From the NCBI RefSeq assembly GCF_010367455.1, contig NZ_WRPR01000036.1, forward strand, positions 1-64,000: a stretch of 64,000 nucleotides of DNA, given 5' to 3'. The translations under genes were made by a program, and so were the position numbers. The stretch's first letter is position 1, and every line of letters begins with the position of its first letter. Origin of the DNA: Candidatus Laterigemmans baculatus (lineage in GTDB: Bacteria > Planctomycetota > Planctomycetia > Pirellulales > Pirellulaceae). The notes under the pieces are model-generated. The model worked only from the letters and a program-made list of their open reading frames with translations. It had not been told where the DNA came from and searched no databases. Below, piece after piece: positions 52,697 through 62,651 of this stretch.

Positions 52697-53487
52697 CCGA
52701 GGGTGGCGAGCGGTTTGCCCGGCTCGGGGAGGCACTGAATCCCTTGGGTCGCGAGCACCCGCCTCAGGGCGTGATCGCTGGTGGTGAGGAAGTGCAGCCG
52801 AAATGGTCGCCGAGCCGAGGGTTTGAGGCCGGTCGTGAAGCTCACTCCGGGTCGCTCGTCGAGCGGAATCCTCGCGATCAACTCTTCAAACGCTGCCAGC
52901 GGATCGCGAACTCCCGCGACCGCCACCCGTTGCTCGCTCCGCAACAGCTCGACCACCTTGCTCAGCAGCGGCGGAACAGCGGTCCTTCCACCGGAAGCGG
53001 CGGCTCCCCCGACATCCAGCGGAGAGGCTTCAGCCAGCAGGTCGAACGAGCGACGGGGCAGGGTGATCGTCGGCAACGCCTCCGGCACCACGGCGCGCAG
53101 CCGCAAATGCCCCAAAGCAAACGCCGTTTTGGCCACCGCCAGAGGGTTGAATGCGTAGCCGGCAAACTGTTCTAGCTGCATCGCCACCATCATCGTGACG
53201 ACCTGTCGGCCACCTCGGCGGCTGTACTCCGGTCCGCCGTAGGTCGTCCGCGTGATTGCGACCCAGTCGTCCCCGGCAGGAAAGTAATTCCAACTCGATG
53301 CATTTTCCTCTTCCCCGGCGAGCGCGGCATGCGACGGCGCCCAGCGACAAAGTTCCTGAGCCAAGCGACGATCGATTCCGGAAGACTGAGAGACGAGCTG
53401 ATAGCCTTTCATCACTCCCTTGTCGGCGGAAGCAAAGATCGCTTGTTCAACCTGCATCGTACCCGCCTGCATCGTAGCTGCCTCCAT
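52693..53487 (-). CDS. GTPase-associated protein 1 (GAP1)-like protein
   Basis: 264 residues from the first ATG; the more likely start is the third Met (53457, MQVEQAIFASADKG), because the first ten codons are a 15-base tandem repeat containing ATG each time. The N-terminal segment EQAIFASADKGVMKGYQLVS then GIDRRLAQELCRWAP matches the GAP1-N domain, which is linked to TRAFAC-type GTPases in conflict and signalling systems. No catalytic residues known. It lies 21 bases after the zinc-ribbon GTPase gene and closes the Che/GTPase operon. Confidence 0.78.
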   Translation of the reverse strand: MEAATMQAGTMQVEQAIFASADKGVMKGYQLVSQSSGIDRRLAQELCRWAPSHAALAGEEENASSWNYFPAGDDWVAITRTTYGGPEYSRRGGRQVVTMMVAMQLEQFAGYAFNPLAVAKTAFALGHLRLRAVVPEALPTITLPRRSFDLLAEASPLDVGGAAASGGRTAVPPLLSKVVELLRSEQRVAVAGVRDPLAAFEELIARIPLDERPGVSFTTGLKPSARRPFRLHFLTTSDHALRRVLATQGIQCLPEPGKPLATLG

Positions 53488-53508
53488 CGTGCCCTCGGCG
53501 CCCCTGGA

Positions 53509-54423
53509 TCAGCAGTTGGCGACGATCCATTCGAGCGGCTCCAGAATTCCGTGCGGTTCGATATGCAGGGGGATCTGCCGCTGCCGTCCCGAGCGATCGG
53601 TAAGCATGCCCGTACTGCCCGCCACGCTGGCCGCAAAAAAGGCATGTTTCCCAAACGTCCTGCGACAAAATTCCGCCAACCTCGGCATATTGTTGGCCGC
53701 GAACAATGCGGGATCTTCTCGAGCCTCCGGGCAAACGTCCGACTTCGTGAAGACCACGGCGATTGCCGCCCGAATATCTTGACGCTTGCGATCCGATTCT
53801 TTTCCCGAAGCGTGGAGCTGGGCAATGTAAGAGGCCAACTTCATAGCGAATAAATCTTCGCCAGGTCCCGCGTCCCGCACCTTCAGCGAGTCGCACAGGA
53901 TCAACAACCCTTGCGACTTTTTGACGACGTCCCGAATCGCTGGATAAAGGCCAGCCTGGCTGATCTCCATTGCGATCGCTTCGCCGGCAAAATCGGGTGC
54001 CACCAAGTCGATCTGCTTCAGTCGTTCTTTTTCTCCCGAGGTGATCTCACAGTGGACCCACTTCCACGCATCGGCTTCGGCAGGTGTCTTATCGGGAAAG
54101 ACGCGATGCTCGAGCGCCGTGACGACTTGCTCCTGCAGAGCGACGGAAAACGCATCGTTGGCTAAACCCTTGAGATGGTTCTCTCCACGATTGAGGAGGT
54201 CCAAGAGCAAGCCGAGATAAACCGTCTTCCCCGCACCGCTCGCTCCAAGCACCGAGACGAACCGCTGGGGGATCCCTCGCGTGGCGATCATCCGCGAGAG
54301 TTCCACGGGGGTTTGACAATCGGGACAGGAGCCTTCGTAGTCGGAGATGTCAAATCCACAGCTCGCACAGCTCAGATTGCCGAGCGATGGCGCATAGTCA
54401 TCATGAGGAGGTGCCGTAATCAT
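53509..54423 (-). CDS. Zinc-ribbon TRAFAC-like GTPase
   Basis: 304 residues from MITAPPHDDY. A zinc ribbon with Cys 19, 22, 33 and 36 (CASC and CPDC) precedes a P-loop GASGAGKT (about 60-67), G3-like DFAG (144-147) and G4-like TKSD (226-229). It is therefore a GTPase of the TRAFAC class, cytoplasmic, probably the partner of the GAP1-like protein encoded next. The ATG overlaps the SUMF1-like stop (ATGA), so translation is coupled. The family is seen in bacterial conflict and signalling clusters; the exact role is unknown. Confidence 0.88.
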   Translation of the reverse strand: MITAPPHDDYAPSLGNLSCASCGFDISDYEGSCPDCQTPVELSRMIATRGIPQRFVSVLGASGAGKTVYLGLLLDLLNRGENHLKGLANDAFSVALQEQVVTALEHRVFPDKTPAEADAWKWVHCEITSGEKERLKQIDLVAPDFAGEAIAMEISQAGLYPAIRDVVKKSQGLLILCDSLKVRDAGPGEDLFAMKLASYIAQLHASGKESDRKRQDIRAAIAVVFTKSDVCPEAREDPALFAANNMPRLAEFCRRTFGKHAFFAASVAGSTGMLTDRSGRQRQIPLHIEPHGILEPLEWIVANC

Positions 54424-55460
54424 GCGTTTGCAATTCCCTCGGAGGAGTCCATGGAGTCGGGCAAGGGAGCGAGTCGACCGTCGGAGATACAGCAGCGAAA
54501 TCCAACGTTCGAGCTTCGATGCAGATAGGGTTGGCCGGTGCGGAATTGGCAAGTCGCTTGGGATTGGAAAAACGTATCAAACGCTCCCCCACGGACTTCA
54601 GCCATCGGCTGGTCGAAGACAACGGCAATCTCATCGCTAACTTCCAAGTGAAATAGATCGCGCACCCACTCCCATACGTTGCCGATCAACTGTTGGACCC
54701 CATTGAGCGAGCGACCTTCGGGAAAGGCATCGACGGCGACCGTATCAAGAATCCCGGCCGCGCGAAGGTTCGCTTTGCGGGGATCAAATGCGTTGCCCCA
54801 AGGGTAGCGAAGCTGCGCACTGCTGCTGCTTCTGGACCACGTTCCGGCCCGCTGCCACTCGGCCGATGTCGGCAGCCGCTTGCCCGCCCAGACGGCATAA
54901 GCATTCGCCTCATACCAACAAACCCCAACGACCGGATGATTCAATTTGTTGGCGTCGGGTCGTCCCTGTGACCAATAGCGAGGTCCTGGATGGCCCGTGA
55001 TATCGACGAACTGCAATACGTTCGGCAACACTTCCTCCGGCCAGTAATCAGCCTCTTCGTAGGCACCGGCTGCGACGAACCGGGCGAAGTCGGCATTCGT
55101 CACCGGATACCGATCGAGGTAGAGCGTTTCGACTCGATCGCTACAAAACGCATTCGCATTGGCTTCGAGGACCCATCCGGCCGTTGCGGCGAGACTCGTC
55201 GCCAACCGGACCTCGCCGGCCGGCACGAGCGCCATCTCCTGCTCGACCGCCTGCCAGGCAAATGCCTTGGACGATTCCTCGAAGGGGAGATCGGAATCGA
55301 CCGCGAGCAGTTTGCAGTAGCGGCGATCGCGGATCAGCCGACGGACATCGGGCGGTGCCGCGGCAAAAGCCAACGCAGCCTCCGGGGCAACGGCCATGAC
55401 GGGAGAGGAGCGGTGCCAGAGTGACGCGACCGATTGGGCAAAAAGCGAAGTGAGTGACAC
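54420..55460 (-). CDS. FGE/SUMF1-like domain protein
   Basis: 346 residues from a GTG start; an ATG at 55397 is an alternative. The last 240 residues are an FGE-sulfatase (SUMF1) fold: LDRYPVTNADFARFV, HPVVGVCWYEANAYAVWAG, RLPTSAEWQRAG, YPWGNAFDPRKAN and GNVWEWVRDLF. Of the two copper/substrate Cys of active enzymes, only one is in place (GGAFDTFFQSQATCQFR), so a formylglycine-forming role is unlikely and a sensing or binding role is inferred. FGE-like domains are common in signalling operons with GTPases and kinases. It lies between coiled-coil and GTPase genes. Confidence 0.87.
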   Translation of the reverse strand: MSLTSLFAQSVASLWHRSSPVMAVAPEAALAFAAAPPDVRRLIRDRRYCKLLAVDSDLPFEESSKAFAWQAVEQEMALVPAGEVRLATSLAATAGWVLEANANAFCSDRVETLYLDRYPVTNADFARFVAAGAYEEADYWPEEVLPNVLQFVDITGHPGPRYWSQGRPDANKLNHPVVGVCWYEANAYAVWAGKRLPTSAEWQRAGTWSRSSSSAQLRYPWGNAFDPRKANLRAAGILDTVAVDAFPEGRSLNGVQQLIGNVWEWVRDLFHLEVSDEIAVVFDQPMAEVRGGAFDTFFQSQATCQFRTGQPYLHRSSNVGFRCCISDGRLAPLPDSMDSSEGIANA

Positions 55461-55512
55461 GATAGGGATCCGGCGGAAATCGCGTGGACAATGTTGGCAA
55501 AAGACTCGGTTT

Positions 55513-56157
55513 CTATCCGGGCAGACTCCCGACTTGACGCCTCAATATCTGAAACTGCCGCACGGCTCGATCACGCGCGGCCGAGGCGGTCTCGTTCGAG
55601 CGGAGTTCGCCCCCCGCGGGTGGTTCGGAGGCGCGAGCGTGAAGAGGCACATTCACTGACGCCGGATGCGGTGAGACCGGGTGGGGTTGTGGCGGAGTCT
55701 GCGGGTGCAGGCTCGGAGCCGGATTGGCCGGGACCAGCGGTCGGTCGATCGTCGGGCGTGGCCCTGGAGCCCCCGGTCCGGCCACGCCAGTTTGCGACTG
55801 CAGGACTCGCCGCTGCTCTTCCTCCAAGCGTTCCCAAGCCGCCGAGAGCTGTTCGGTCGTTTCTTGAATTTGCTGCACGTCGCGACGCCGTTCTTCGTTC
55901 CAGTGACGGCGCGCGAGTTCGAACTCCGCCATCCGCTGTTGCAGGACCAAACGTTCTTGCTGGGTCTGTTCATCGGTGGAACCGGAAGCGATTTGCCCGA
56001 GCACTTTCTCGAGACGCCCCACCCAAAGTTCCAAAAAGGCTTCGACATCGGCTGCGATGCGACCGAGCTCAGCCGCCGACGCCCCCGGTGCCGCCGACGC
56101 CAGATTCCCCGACCGCGGCGCAGGGTGGGATCGATTTGTTGTTGTATCCATCTCCAT
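55513..56157 (-). CDS. Coiled-coil protein, Che/GTPase operon
   Basis: About 214 residues from MEMDTTTNRSH. Residues 30-125 form a helical region with a coiled coil (QQERLVLQQRMAEFELARR and QQIQETTEQLSAAWERLEEE). A Pro-rich linker follows (residues about 130-180), then a short helical tail that ends FQILRRQVG. No known domain. It is the gene after the FHA coiled-coil protein, so both may form one scaffold. Confidence 0.75.
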   Translation of the reverse strand: MEMDTTTNRSHPAPRSGNLASAAPGASAAELGRIAADVEAFLELWVGRLEKVLGQIASGSTDEQTQQERLVLQQRMAEFELARRHWNEERRRDVQQIQETTEQLSAAWERLEEEQRRVLQSQTGVAGPGAPGPRPTIDRPLVPANPAPSLHPQTPPQPHPVSPHPASVNVPLHARASEPPAGGELRSNETASAARDRAVRQFQILRRQVGSLPG

Positions 56158-56161
56158 CGCA

Positions 56162-57604
56162 TCAATTCTCAAGGCGTTTCCAGATCCGTGAGAGCCGACC
56201 GCTCAAGCCATGATTGCGTGGCTTGGGGGAGGCTTGCTGTTCTTCGTTGTGGATCTCGCGGAGGTGTTCGCGGAGAGCCTGCAGACGCGTCGCCGCATCC
56301 GACTCCGCGGGTTTGAGTGGTTTGGGCGACTCTTCCAAGGCGGAGAGTTTATTGGCCAGTTCGCTTCGCAAGCGGGAGACGATCGCCCGCTCCTGGGCAA
56401 GCGCCACGCGCTCTTCCCGCAGGGCCTCTTCGTCGCGGCAACCACTCTGCTCCAGTTGCTGGGCGAGGCCGGCACGTTCGCTGATGAGCTGGGCGATTCT
56501 TTCTTGCAGCGCCTTGTTTTGTTGCTGCAGGCGGGCGAGCGTCTGTTCGTAATGCTGCGGTGCGTTTCCCACCGCAGCCGCCTGCTGCAGTTGAAGCTGA
56601 GCTCGCTCGCGTTCTTCCGTCGCCTCCTCCAGCCGAGCGCGGAGCGCCTCGACCTCGGCGTCCCGCTGCTCGTCGCGATGGGCGATCCGGCGTTCGATGT
56701 CACCGACCCAGGCTTCTAACTGATGCCGTTCTTCCTGTTCCGCCTGATTCGCCTCCTCCGCCGCGCGCAGCATTTCTTCGAGCAACGCCACGCGTTCGTC
56801 GCCGTGAGCCGCCTCTTCGAGCAGTTGCTCCATCCGCGCCAGCAGGGCTTCGGTTTCGTCATCCTCCTCCGCGATGGCGATCCCCGCGGCTGACTCGTCG
56901 AACGCCGCATCGTGCTGGGCCAACTGAGCATCGCGCTGAGCCAACTGAGCATCGCGCTCGGCGAGCATCTCTTGCAGTAATTCGATCTCTTCCCGCAGCA
57001 GGGCAATTGTCTCCTGCTCGAAGCTCGCTGGCTCCAGCGCCCCGCGAGTGCGGCCCCTCTCGCGGTCCCCGAAGTCGCCAAGCAATTCGTCGTCGCCCCA
57101 CAACGGAGCTGCCTCCGCCGACGCAGTGGCATCGCCCGCTTCCGCTTCGGCGTCCTGATCCCATGTGGCGTCTTGCTCCCCGCCCGACTCGACTTTAGCG
57201 GGTCGCCGCGACGGCAGCGCGTTGTTCGGCTCGGATTCGGCGTGCTGATCCCCGCCGCGCAGCCAGGCTGTAGCGATGCCAGTGGTCGCCGCGGCAGTCG
57301 TCAGTCGGTACTCGCCGACGCGGAGTTCATCCGACGGTCCGACGGCTACCTTAGCCTCGACCGGTTGGCCGTTGAGCAACGTTCCGGACTGCGACGCCCA
57401 ATCTTGAACCCACAGCGTCCCGTTTTCGAAGCTGAGCAGACAGTGGCAAGCCGACAGCTCCTCGCCCTGAAGTCGTAATCCGCAATCCTTGGAGCGGCCT
57501 ACCAAGACACTGCGTCCCGTCTCGAGCTGGTGAATTGCACGCTCGCCGCGATCGTTCTCGGCCGTCACCACGAGTGCTGCGGGTGGAGTCGTGGAGGTGC
57601 TCAT
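56162..57604 (-). CDS. FHA domain protein with long coiled coil
   Basis: 480 residues. Residues 20-90 are an FHA domain, which binds phosphothreonine peptides: VLVGRSKDCGLRL (Gly-Arg-Ser), LSACHCLLSF (His 54) and SGTLLNGQPV (Asn 78, Gly 79). An acidic linker follows, then from about residue 180 to 450 a long coiled coil rich in Glu, Gln and Arg, including a 21-base tandem repeat encoding AQRDAQL. It probably scaffolds the signalling complex and recognises a phosphorylated partner; no kinase with a Ser/Thr fold is in the window. It is one base after the receiver-PATAN gene. Confidence 0.9.
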   Translation of the reverse strand: MSTSTTPPAALVVTAENDRGERAIHQLETGRSVLVGRSKDCGLRLQGEELSACHCLLSFENGTLWVQDWASQSGTLLNGQPVEAKVAVGPSDELRVGEYRLTTAAATTGIATAWLRGGDQHAESEPNNALPSRRPAKVESGGEQDATWDQDAEAEAGDATASAEAAPLWGDDELLGDFGDRERGRTRGALEPASFEQETIALLREEIELLQEMLAERDAQLAQRDAQLAQHDAAFDESAAGIAIAEEDDETEALLARMEQLLEEAAHGDERVALLEEMLRAAEEANQAEQEERHQLEAWVGDIERRIAHRDEQRDAEVEALRARLEEATEERERAQLQLQQAAAVGNAPQHYEQTLARLQQQNKALQERIAQLISERAGLAQQLEQSGCRDEEALREERVALAQERAIVSRLRSELANKLSALEESPKPLKPAESDAATRLQALREHLREIHNEEQQASPKPRNHGLSGRLSRIWKRLEN

Positions 57605-57605
57605 C

Positions 57606-59282
57606 TTATTGGACTCCTGCTGTGGGTTCGGTGACCGGATTCGCCACTGCCGATGCCGCGGCAGCTGGAGCAGGATTGACCGCCCGGGCAGGAGCGACTT
57701 GCTGGGGCGAGGCCACTTCGCGCGATGGTTCCTTGGCGACCTTCTCTAATACCTTCTCCACCGCGGCTAACAATTGTTCCGTGGTGGAGGGGCGTGCGAG
57801 AATCTGATGGGGAACGACTCCCAGACGCTTCCGCCACACGTCGGCCGCGTCGCGTGCAGCCGCTTCGGTCGTGATCAGAACGTATTTCGCGTCGCTCAGC
57901 CGATCGGCAGCGGCTGCGAGCAGCTCTCGCATCTGCGTGCACGCCTCCGAATCTTCGGCGGCGAACACGAGGACTTCGGGGCGGGCCCGTTTCAGGAACA
58001 GCTGCAACGCCAATCGATCGCGGACCACTTTGAATTGGGAACCGGTGGCGGTTTCAGCAAGGACAGTGCGGAGATGCTGTGCGATGCGAGGGTCGGATTC
58101 AAAGACCACCACCCGGGCCCCCTCGGACCGCGCTGCAGTCTGCACCAGTTCAGCCTGCTCGAAACCGTTCAGCACTTGCCGGACTTCCAGCGGTTCCCAC
58201 TGCAGGAGACCGGCCAGCTCGGCGACCGTGCGAGGCTCGGAGAGCAAGCCGAGTATTTTCATGTGACGAGGGGCAAGGCCCGCTCGGTCCAGGTTCTGGC
58301 CCCGAATTGCCCGCCGGACGAATGTCGTCTCCGAAGCCTCCACGGGAAGCCCGGCTGGATCGTCGTGCACCGCACCCTCGACCAGCAAAGCCAGCAGGCT
58401 GATGTCCAGCGGCAGGCTGCGATACATGGCCGGCGCCGCCCGGCCCGCCTCGAAGCGAAATCCCGTCAGGCGTCGAGTAAACGCCAGGCGGACGAGCATC
58501 GCCGCCTGATACAACAGCAATCTCGTGACCAGCCGAGGGTCGAGCACCTTGCGGTTGAGCAACTGGAGGAAACCATCGACCTCGGCTCCACTGCGACCTT
58601 CGAGCGTTAGCTTCAAAACCGGAGCCAGGTTCTCGATCGCTTGCGGCAAGCCGGCAGTGATTCTCTCCACCTCCTGTTCCCGGAGCCCGGTCGCCGAAAC
58701 TCCCTGGATACTTCCCTCTTTCAAGTAGAACCAGATTCGCGTCCGCTCGGCTTCGACTTCGAGCACTCCACTCTTGTTTCCGTTATTGAGGAAATCTAAT
58801 ACCTCTCGGAGTCCGAACATTGCGAATGAGCCCGCCAAGTCGGTGTCGCCGACCGTCGCGATCACTTCAGGAACCGCGGTTCCTTGCGTCTGGGAGGCGA
58901 CGATCATCGCCGCGGTTTCCAACGCATTGGCGACCGTCGTCCGGAGTAGCTCCTCGGTGTACGGTTTGGGGAGCATGTCCACGACGTTGGACATCTCGGT
59001 GTATTCGGCGTAAGCCCGGTTGCGGAGCGTCGAGCTGACAACGACGGGGATCAGCTTCAGGACAGGCGATTCGCACAGCCGGCAGCAGACCTCGTAGCCA
59101 GTGGTGCCCGGCAACTGGTGGTCCAGCAGGATCAAGTCGGGACGAACATCCTCGGCCATGCGGAGACCGTCTTCCGCGGTCGGAGCCAAAAACAGCTCAT
59201 AACCCGCAGCGCTCAGATGGGTGTCGACGAGTTTCCGGATCGTCGCGCTGTCGTCGATGACGAGGATTTTCTTATGACTCAT
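57606..59282 (-). CDS. Response regulator with PATAN (DUF4388) domain
   Basis: 558 residues. Residues 1-120 are a receiver domain (VIDDSAT, phosphoacceptor Asp 54 in LILLDHQLPG, and KPY with Lys 106). A PATAN/DUF4388 region follows (about residues 145-260; LAGSFAMFGLREVLDFLNNG then KSGVLEVEAERTRIWFYLKE), typical of regulators in Che-like and type IV pili systems. The C-terminus (about 400-510) resembles a second, degenerate receiver. It overlaps cheA by 11 bases, so it is a direct target of CheA by position. The output step is unknown. Confidence 0.92.
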   Translation of the reverse strand: MSHKKILVIDDSATIRKLVDTHLSAAGYELFLAPTAEDGLRMAEDVRPDLILLDHQLPGTTGYEVCCRLCESPVLKLIPVVVSSTLRNRAYAEYTEMSNVVDMLPKPYTEELLRTTVANALETAAMIVASQTQGTAVPEVIATVGDTDLAGSFAMFGLREVLDFLNNGNKSGVLEVEAERTRIWFYLKEGSIQGVSATGLREQEVERITAGLPQAIENLAPVLKLTLEGRSGAEVDGFLQLLNRKVLDPRLVTRLLLYQAAMLVRLAFTRRLTGFRFEAGRAAPAMYRSLPLDISLLALLVEGAVHDDPAGLPVEASETTFVRRAIRGQNLDRAGLAPRHMKILGLLSEPRTVAELAGLLQWEPLEVRQVLNGFEQAELVQTAARSEGARVVVFESDPRIAQHLRTVLAETATGSQFKVVRDRLALQLFLKRARPEVLVFAAEDSEACTQMRELLAAAADRLSDAKYVLITTEAAARDAADVWRKRLGVVPHQILARPSTTEQLLAAVEKVLEKVAKEPSREVASPQQVAPARAVNPAPAAAASAVANPVTEPTAGVQ

Positions 59283-61311
59283 GGCTTTCCCTCTGTTGTT
59301 GCATGCGGACGACCCGTTCCATCAGCCGTCTTTTTTCTAACACTAAGACGACTTCTCCCATCCCTGAGAGTGTCGCCCCGGAACAGAATGGGTGATGTTT
59401 TAGAAGCGATGGCAAGGGGCGAACGACGACTTCCTCGGGACCCAGAATCTCATCGACCAGCAGCGACCAAGGACGCGCGTCGGCCGCACCACTGGTGGAA
59501 GATTGTCCGCTGGGAGACGCCAGCACCAACATCTGGGTCGGCCCGACATCATCACCGGCAGTCTCAGACTCACTAAATAACGTTGCAAAGGGCACTGCGC
59601 GGACTTTGTCCACCGCACTGCCAGCCGCCTGCACGAACTGCATCGGAAGGGCAAAAATCTGTCCGCCCGCCCGGAATACCATCGTGTGCTGGATCACCGA
59701 GGGGAGTGGGAAAGTCAGTCGAAAGGTGGTCCCGCGCCCAGGCGTGGAATCGATTTCGATCCAGCCCCGCATTCGTGCGATCGCCGCGGCCACCACATCC
59801 ATCCCCACGCCGCGACCGGAAACTTGGCTGGCGGCTTGTTGGGTGGAGAATCCGGGATGGAAGATCAGCTGTGCTAATTCTTCGCGAGTGGCTGCCATGG
59901 TCGGATCGAGCAGCCCCCTCTCGATCCCTCGGCGGCGGAGCGCGTCGTAGTTCAGCCCCCGCCCGTCGTCGCGAATCTCCAGCACCAACAATTCGGAACT
60001 GGTCAGTGCCTCAAGCGTGACCACACCGACCTCCTCTTTGCTTTGCCGGAGCCGCTCGTGCGGTTCTTCGATTCCGTGGCTGACGGCATTGCGGACGATG
60101 TGCAGGAGGGGTTCATAGAGCCGTTCCTGCATCGCCCGCTCGATCCCCGCGTCTTCGCCGATCAACCGCAGGCGGACTTGCTTCTTCTCGGCCCGGGCCG
60201 CGTCGCTCGCGACGCGCTGCAGGCGGCGGAACAGTCCCGAAACGGGCATCCGTCGCAGCTCGACCAGCTCCTGACGGAATTGGCGGATGAACTGCGAAAC
60301 CGCTTGATTTCCCTCGGCAACCGGCTGGTAGCAATCGCGCAGCCGCTGGGCGGTTTCCAGCAGATCGCCGGTCGCCGGATCACCGACCGCGCGAAGCCGA
60401 GAGACGCTGTCGAGCAAGTCGCGGTGGATGCCCTTCAGTTCGCTGAGTTCGCTGTCGCGGCGGTTCCGTAACATCACCAGCTCGGCCAGCATATCCATCA
60501 GCCGATTCAACTGGGACGATTTAACCCGCACCGTCTCATCGTCACCCCCAGCGTCGGCAAACGACATCCCTGGCGGCGAAGCAACACTCTCCGATCCCGC
60601 ACTCGGCTGAGTAGCCGGCAGCGACGCGGGGCGTCCTTCCACCTCGGCAGCGGCTCCCCCATCGCCGGCCGAGACGCTTGCGATTTGCTGCCGGATCGCG
60701 TCGTAGCGAGTAAACAGCTGCTCGACGCTCGGCAGCTCCGCGGACGCTTGGTGGCTGTCGCGGAGCGAGTCTTCGAAGCGGTGGAGCTCACCGGCCAAAC
60801 TCGCCAACCCAACGCTTCCGGCAGCCCCTTTGAGCGTGTGCAGCTCGCGGCAGATCTGCTGCAGCGGTGCTCGGTTTTCCGGCTGAGCTTCGAACTTTAG
60901 TACCGCCTCTTCGATCGAACTGAGGCAGCGGCCTGCGTCGTCGAGAAAGGCTTCGCGGATCTCGGCATCGAGCTCCACTGCCGCCGCTGACTCCCAGGGT
61001 GCTGACTCCCAAGACGCGGACTCATGGGTCGCTGAGCTGACTGGGACAGGGTTGGCTGGAATGGGGTTGGTTGGGGATGCGTCGCGGGGCTCCGCGGCGG
61101 AGCAAGCGGCCGGATCGTCCGAGCGAACCAGTTCCGCGAGCAGCTCACGAATTTCCTGCTGCGAGGGAGCATCCAAGCCAGCCCCGTCCGCTTCGCACGC
61201 GTCTGCTTCGCCCTCGCACTCACCGTCTTCGGTCGCGGCAAAGGCTCCCCAAGGGTCGATGGCCGCATCCCAAAAATCCTCGGCGCTCGAGTTCACGGCG
61301 TCCCAACTCAT
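59272..61311 (-). CDS. cheA: CheA-type sensor histidine kinase
   Basis: 679 residues. An HPt domain has the phosphorylated His near 158 ([14 protein letters not shown]). Dimerisation, kinase ([35 protein letters not shown] and [16 protein letters not shown]) and CheW-like C-terminal domains follow. A separate P2 domain for CheY docking is not visible; a linker rich in Ala and Ser (with ESAPWESA repeats) lies upstream of HPt. It phosphorylates receivers, probably the PATAN protein encoded next. ATGA overlap with the MCP gene upstream. Confidence 0.95.
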   Translation of the reverse strand: MSWDAVNSSAEDFWDAAIDPWGAFAATEDGECEGEADACEADGAGLDAPSQQEIRELLAELVRSDDPAACSAAEPRDASPTNPIPANPVPVSSATHESASWESAPWESAAAVELDAEIREAFLDDAGRCLSSIEEAVLKFEAQPENRAPLQQICRELHTLKGAAGSVGLASLAGELHRFEDSLRDSHQASAELPSVEQLFTRYDAIRQQIASVSAGDGGAAAEVEGRPASLPATQPSAGSESVASPPGMSFADAGGDDETVRVKSSQLNRLMDMLAELVMLRNRRDSELSELKGIHRDLLDSVSRLRAVGDPATGDLLETAQRLRDCYQPVAEGNQAVSQFIRQFRQELVELRRMPVSGLFRRLQRVASDAARAEKKQVRLRLIGEDAGIERAMQERLYEPLLHIVRNAVSHGIEEPHERLRQSKEEVGVVTLEALTSSELLVLEIRDDGRGLNYDALRRRGIERGLLDPTMAATREELAQLIFHPGFSTQQAASQVSGRGVGMDVVAAAIARMRGWIEIDSTPGRGTTFRLTFPLPSVIQHTMVFRAGGQIFALPMQFVQAAGSAVDKVRAVPFATLFSESETAGDDVGPTQMLVLASPSGQSSTSGAADARPWSLLVDEILGPEEVVVRPLPSLLKHHPFCSGATLSGMGEVVLVLEKRRLMERVVRMQQQRESHES

Positions 61312-62651
61312 GGAATCTCCACTCCCACGGGAAGCGGCGGCGGCTCGATGGCGAGCTGATCGGCGGGCTCATTGCGATGCCGATCGGAGCATCGTCTCAG
61401 CTGGTCGATTGAGGCGTCGATTTGGGTGCGGATCTTGGACAGCGTCTTCATAGTCCAGCAGGCGTTCTCGGCGCGGCTGCGGCTGGATTTGGCGACGTTG
61501 GAGATTTGCTCCATGGCCAGAACCACGTCTTGCATGAGTTGCAATTGCTGATGGGCCGCCGTAGCGATATCCCCGGCCCGCGAAGCGTCCCCCTCGGCCG
61601 CTTGGCCGATCTGTTTGAGAGCAGTCTCAAGGGCGGCGGCGCGATTGACTTCCGCCTCGACGTCGGACCGCTCTCGGATGAGCCCCGTGATCGATTCCTG
61701 CGTCGCGAGCTGGATCGATTCGATCAGCCCCGCGATCTCCCGGCTGGCCTGAGCGGTCTGCTCGGCCAGCTTGCGAACTTCGTCAGCCACCACGGCGAAC
61801 CCTCGGCCATGCTCACCGGCTCGGATCGATTCGATCGAGGCGTTGAGCGCGAGCAGATCGGTGCGAGCGGCGATGTCGCCGATCGTGGCGACGATGGAGC
61901 TGATCTGTCGCGACGGATCGTTCAGGCCGCGGAGTTTCTTTTCGTTGGCCAGGGAGTGCGTGCGGATCCGTTCCATCCCTTGCAGCAAATCGGCCAGTCG
62001 CTGCAAACCTTCCCGAGCCGATGTGCGGGTTGTGAGAATCGCTTCTTGAACGAGTTTGGTATTGTCAGAAATCAGGTCGATATTGCTGGAGAGCTGCTCC
62101 ACGTAGGTGCTGGTTTTGATCACCGCGTTGCCTTGAATCTCCGCACCCTCGGCGATCTCTTGCGTGCAGCGAGCCAATTCCGCGGCGCTCTGTTCCATCT
62201 GGTCGAGATTCCCGTGCAAGGTCTGACCGATGCTGCCGAGCACCTGGCGCAGTTCGGCACCGTTGACTTGCCCCCCGCCTCCGCGTCGATTGAGCAGCAT
62301 CAACACCGCTTGGACATCCCGCATCTGCTCGCGTCCGTTGGCCGCCATTTCATCCCACCGCGCCGCCTGCTCGGTGAGCTTGGCCGCCGTGTGGTCGATT
62401 TCCGCGACGCCAGTGGCGGCGGTCGACGCACTGCCGGGACTCGCGCCGACAGCGGTCAATACAGCGAGATGGCTGCGGAATCGTGTCGCCAGGAAAAAGG
62501 CAATTCCCCCCACGGCTCCACTCGCCGCGATCGCCGCGGCACCCCACGCCGACGCTCCACTTTGAAATCGCTCGGCAACGCCAAACGCCAAAACCGCCAC
62601 GGCTGCGGTCGTCGCATGGCTGAAAAGAAAGAGGGTTTGAATCTTCATCAT
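61308..62651 (-). CDS. Methyl-accepting chemotaxis-like protein without sensor domain
   Basis: 447 residues. Two membrane segments (about 8-26 and 36-56) are separated by only about ten residues, so there is no periplasmic ligand domain. The cytoplasmic part is a long coiled coil with the signalling hairpin tip at about 258-290 ([20 protein letters not shown] then [19 protein letters not shown]). It binds CheW and CheA. With no external sensor, it probably monitors the membrane or cytoplasmic state. No cheR or cheB lies in the window. ATGA overlaps with both neighbours. Confidence 0.93.
   Translation of the reverse strand: MMKIQTLFLFSHATTAAVAVLAFGVAERFQSGASAWGAAAIAASGAVGGIAFFLATRFRSHLAVLTAVGASPGSASTAATGVAEIDHTAAKLTEQAARWDEMAANGREQMRDVQAVLMLLNRRGGGGQVNGAELRQVLGSIGQTLHGNLDQMEQSAAELARCTQEIAEGAEIQGNAVIKTSTYVEQLSSNIDLISDNTKLVQEAILTTRTSAREGLQRLADLLQGMERIRTHSLANEKKLRGLNDPSRQISSIVATIGDIAARTDLLALNASIESIRAGEHGRGFAVVADEVRKLAEQTAQASREIAGLIESIQLATQESITGLIRERSDVEAEVNRAAALETALKQIGQAAEGDASRAGDIATAAHQQLQLMQDVVLAMEQISNVAKSSRSRAENACWTMKTLSKIRTQIDASIDQLRRCSDRHRNEPADQLAIEPPPLPVGVEIP

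Noticed and set aside
60043-60471. Plus-strand frame opposite cheA
   Set aside because: Antisense shadow of cheA, which is well supported by its kinase motifs.
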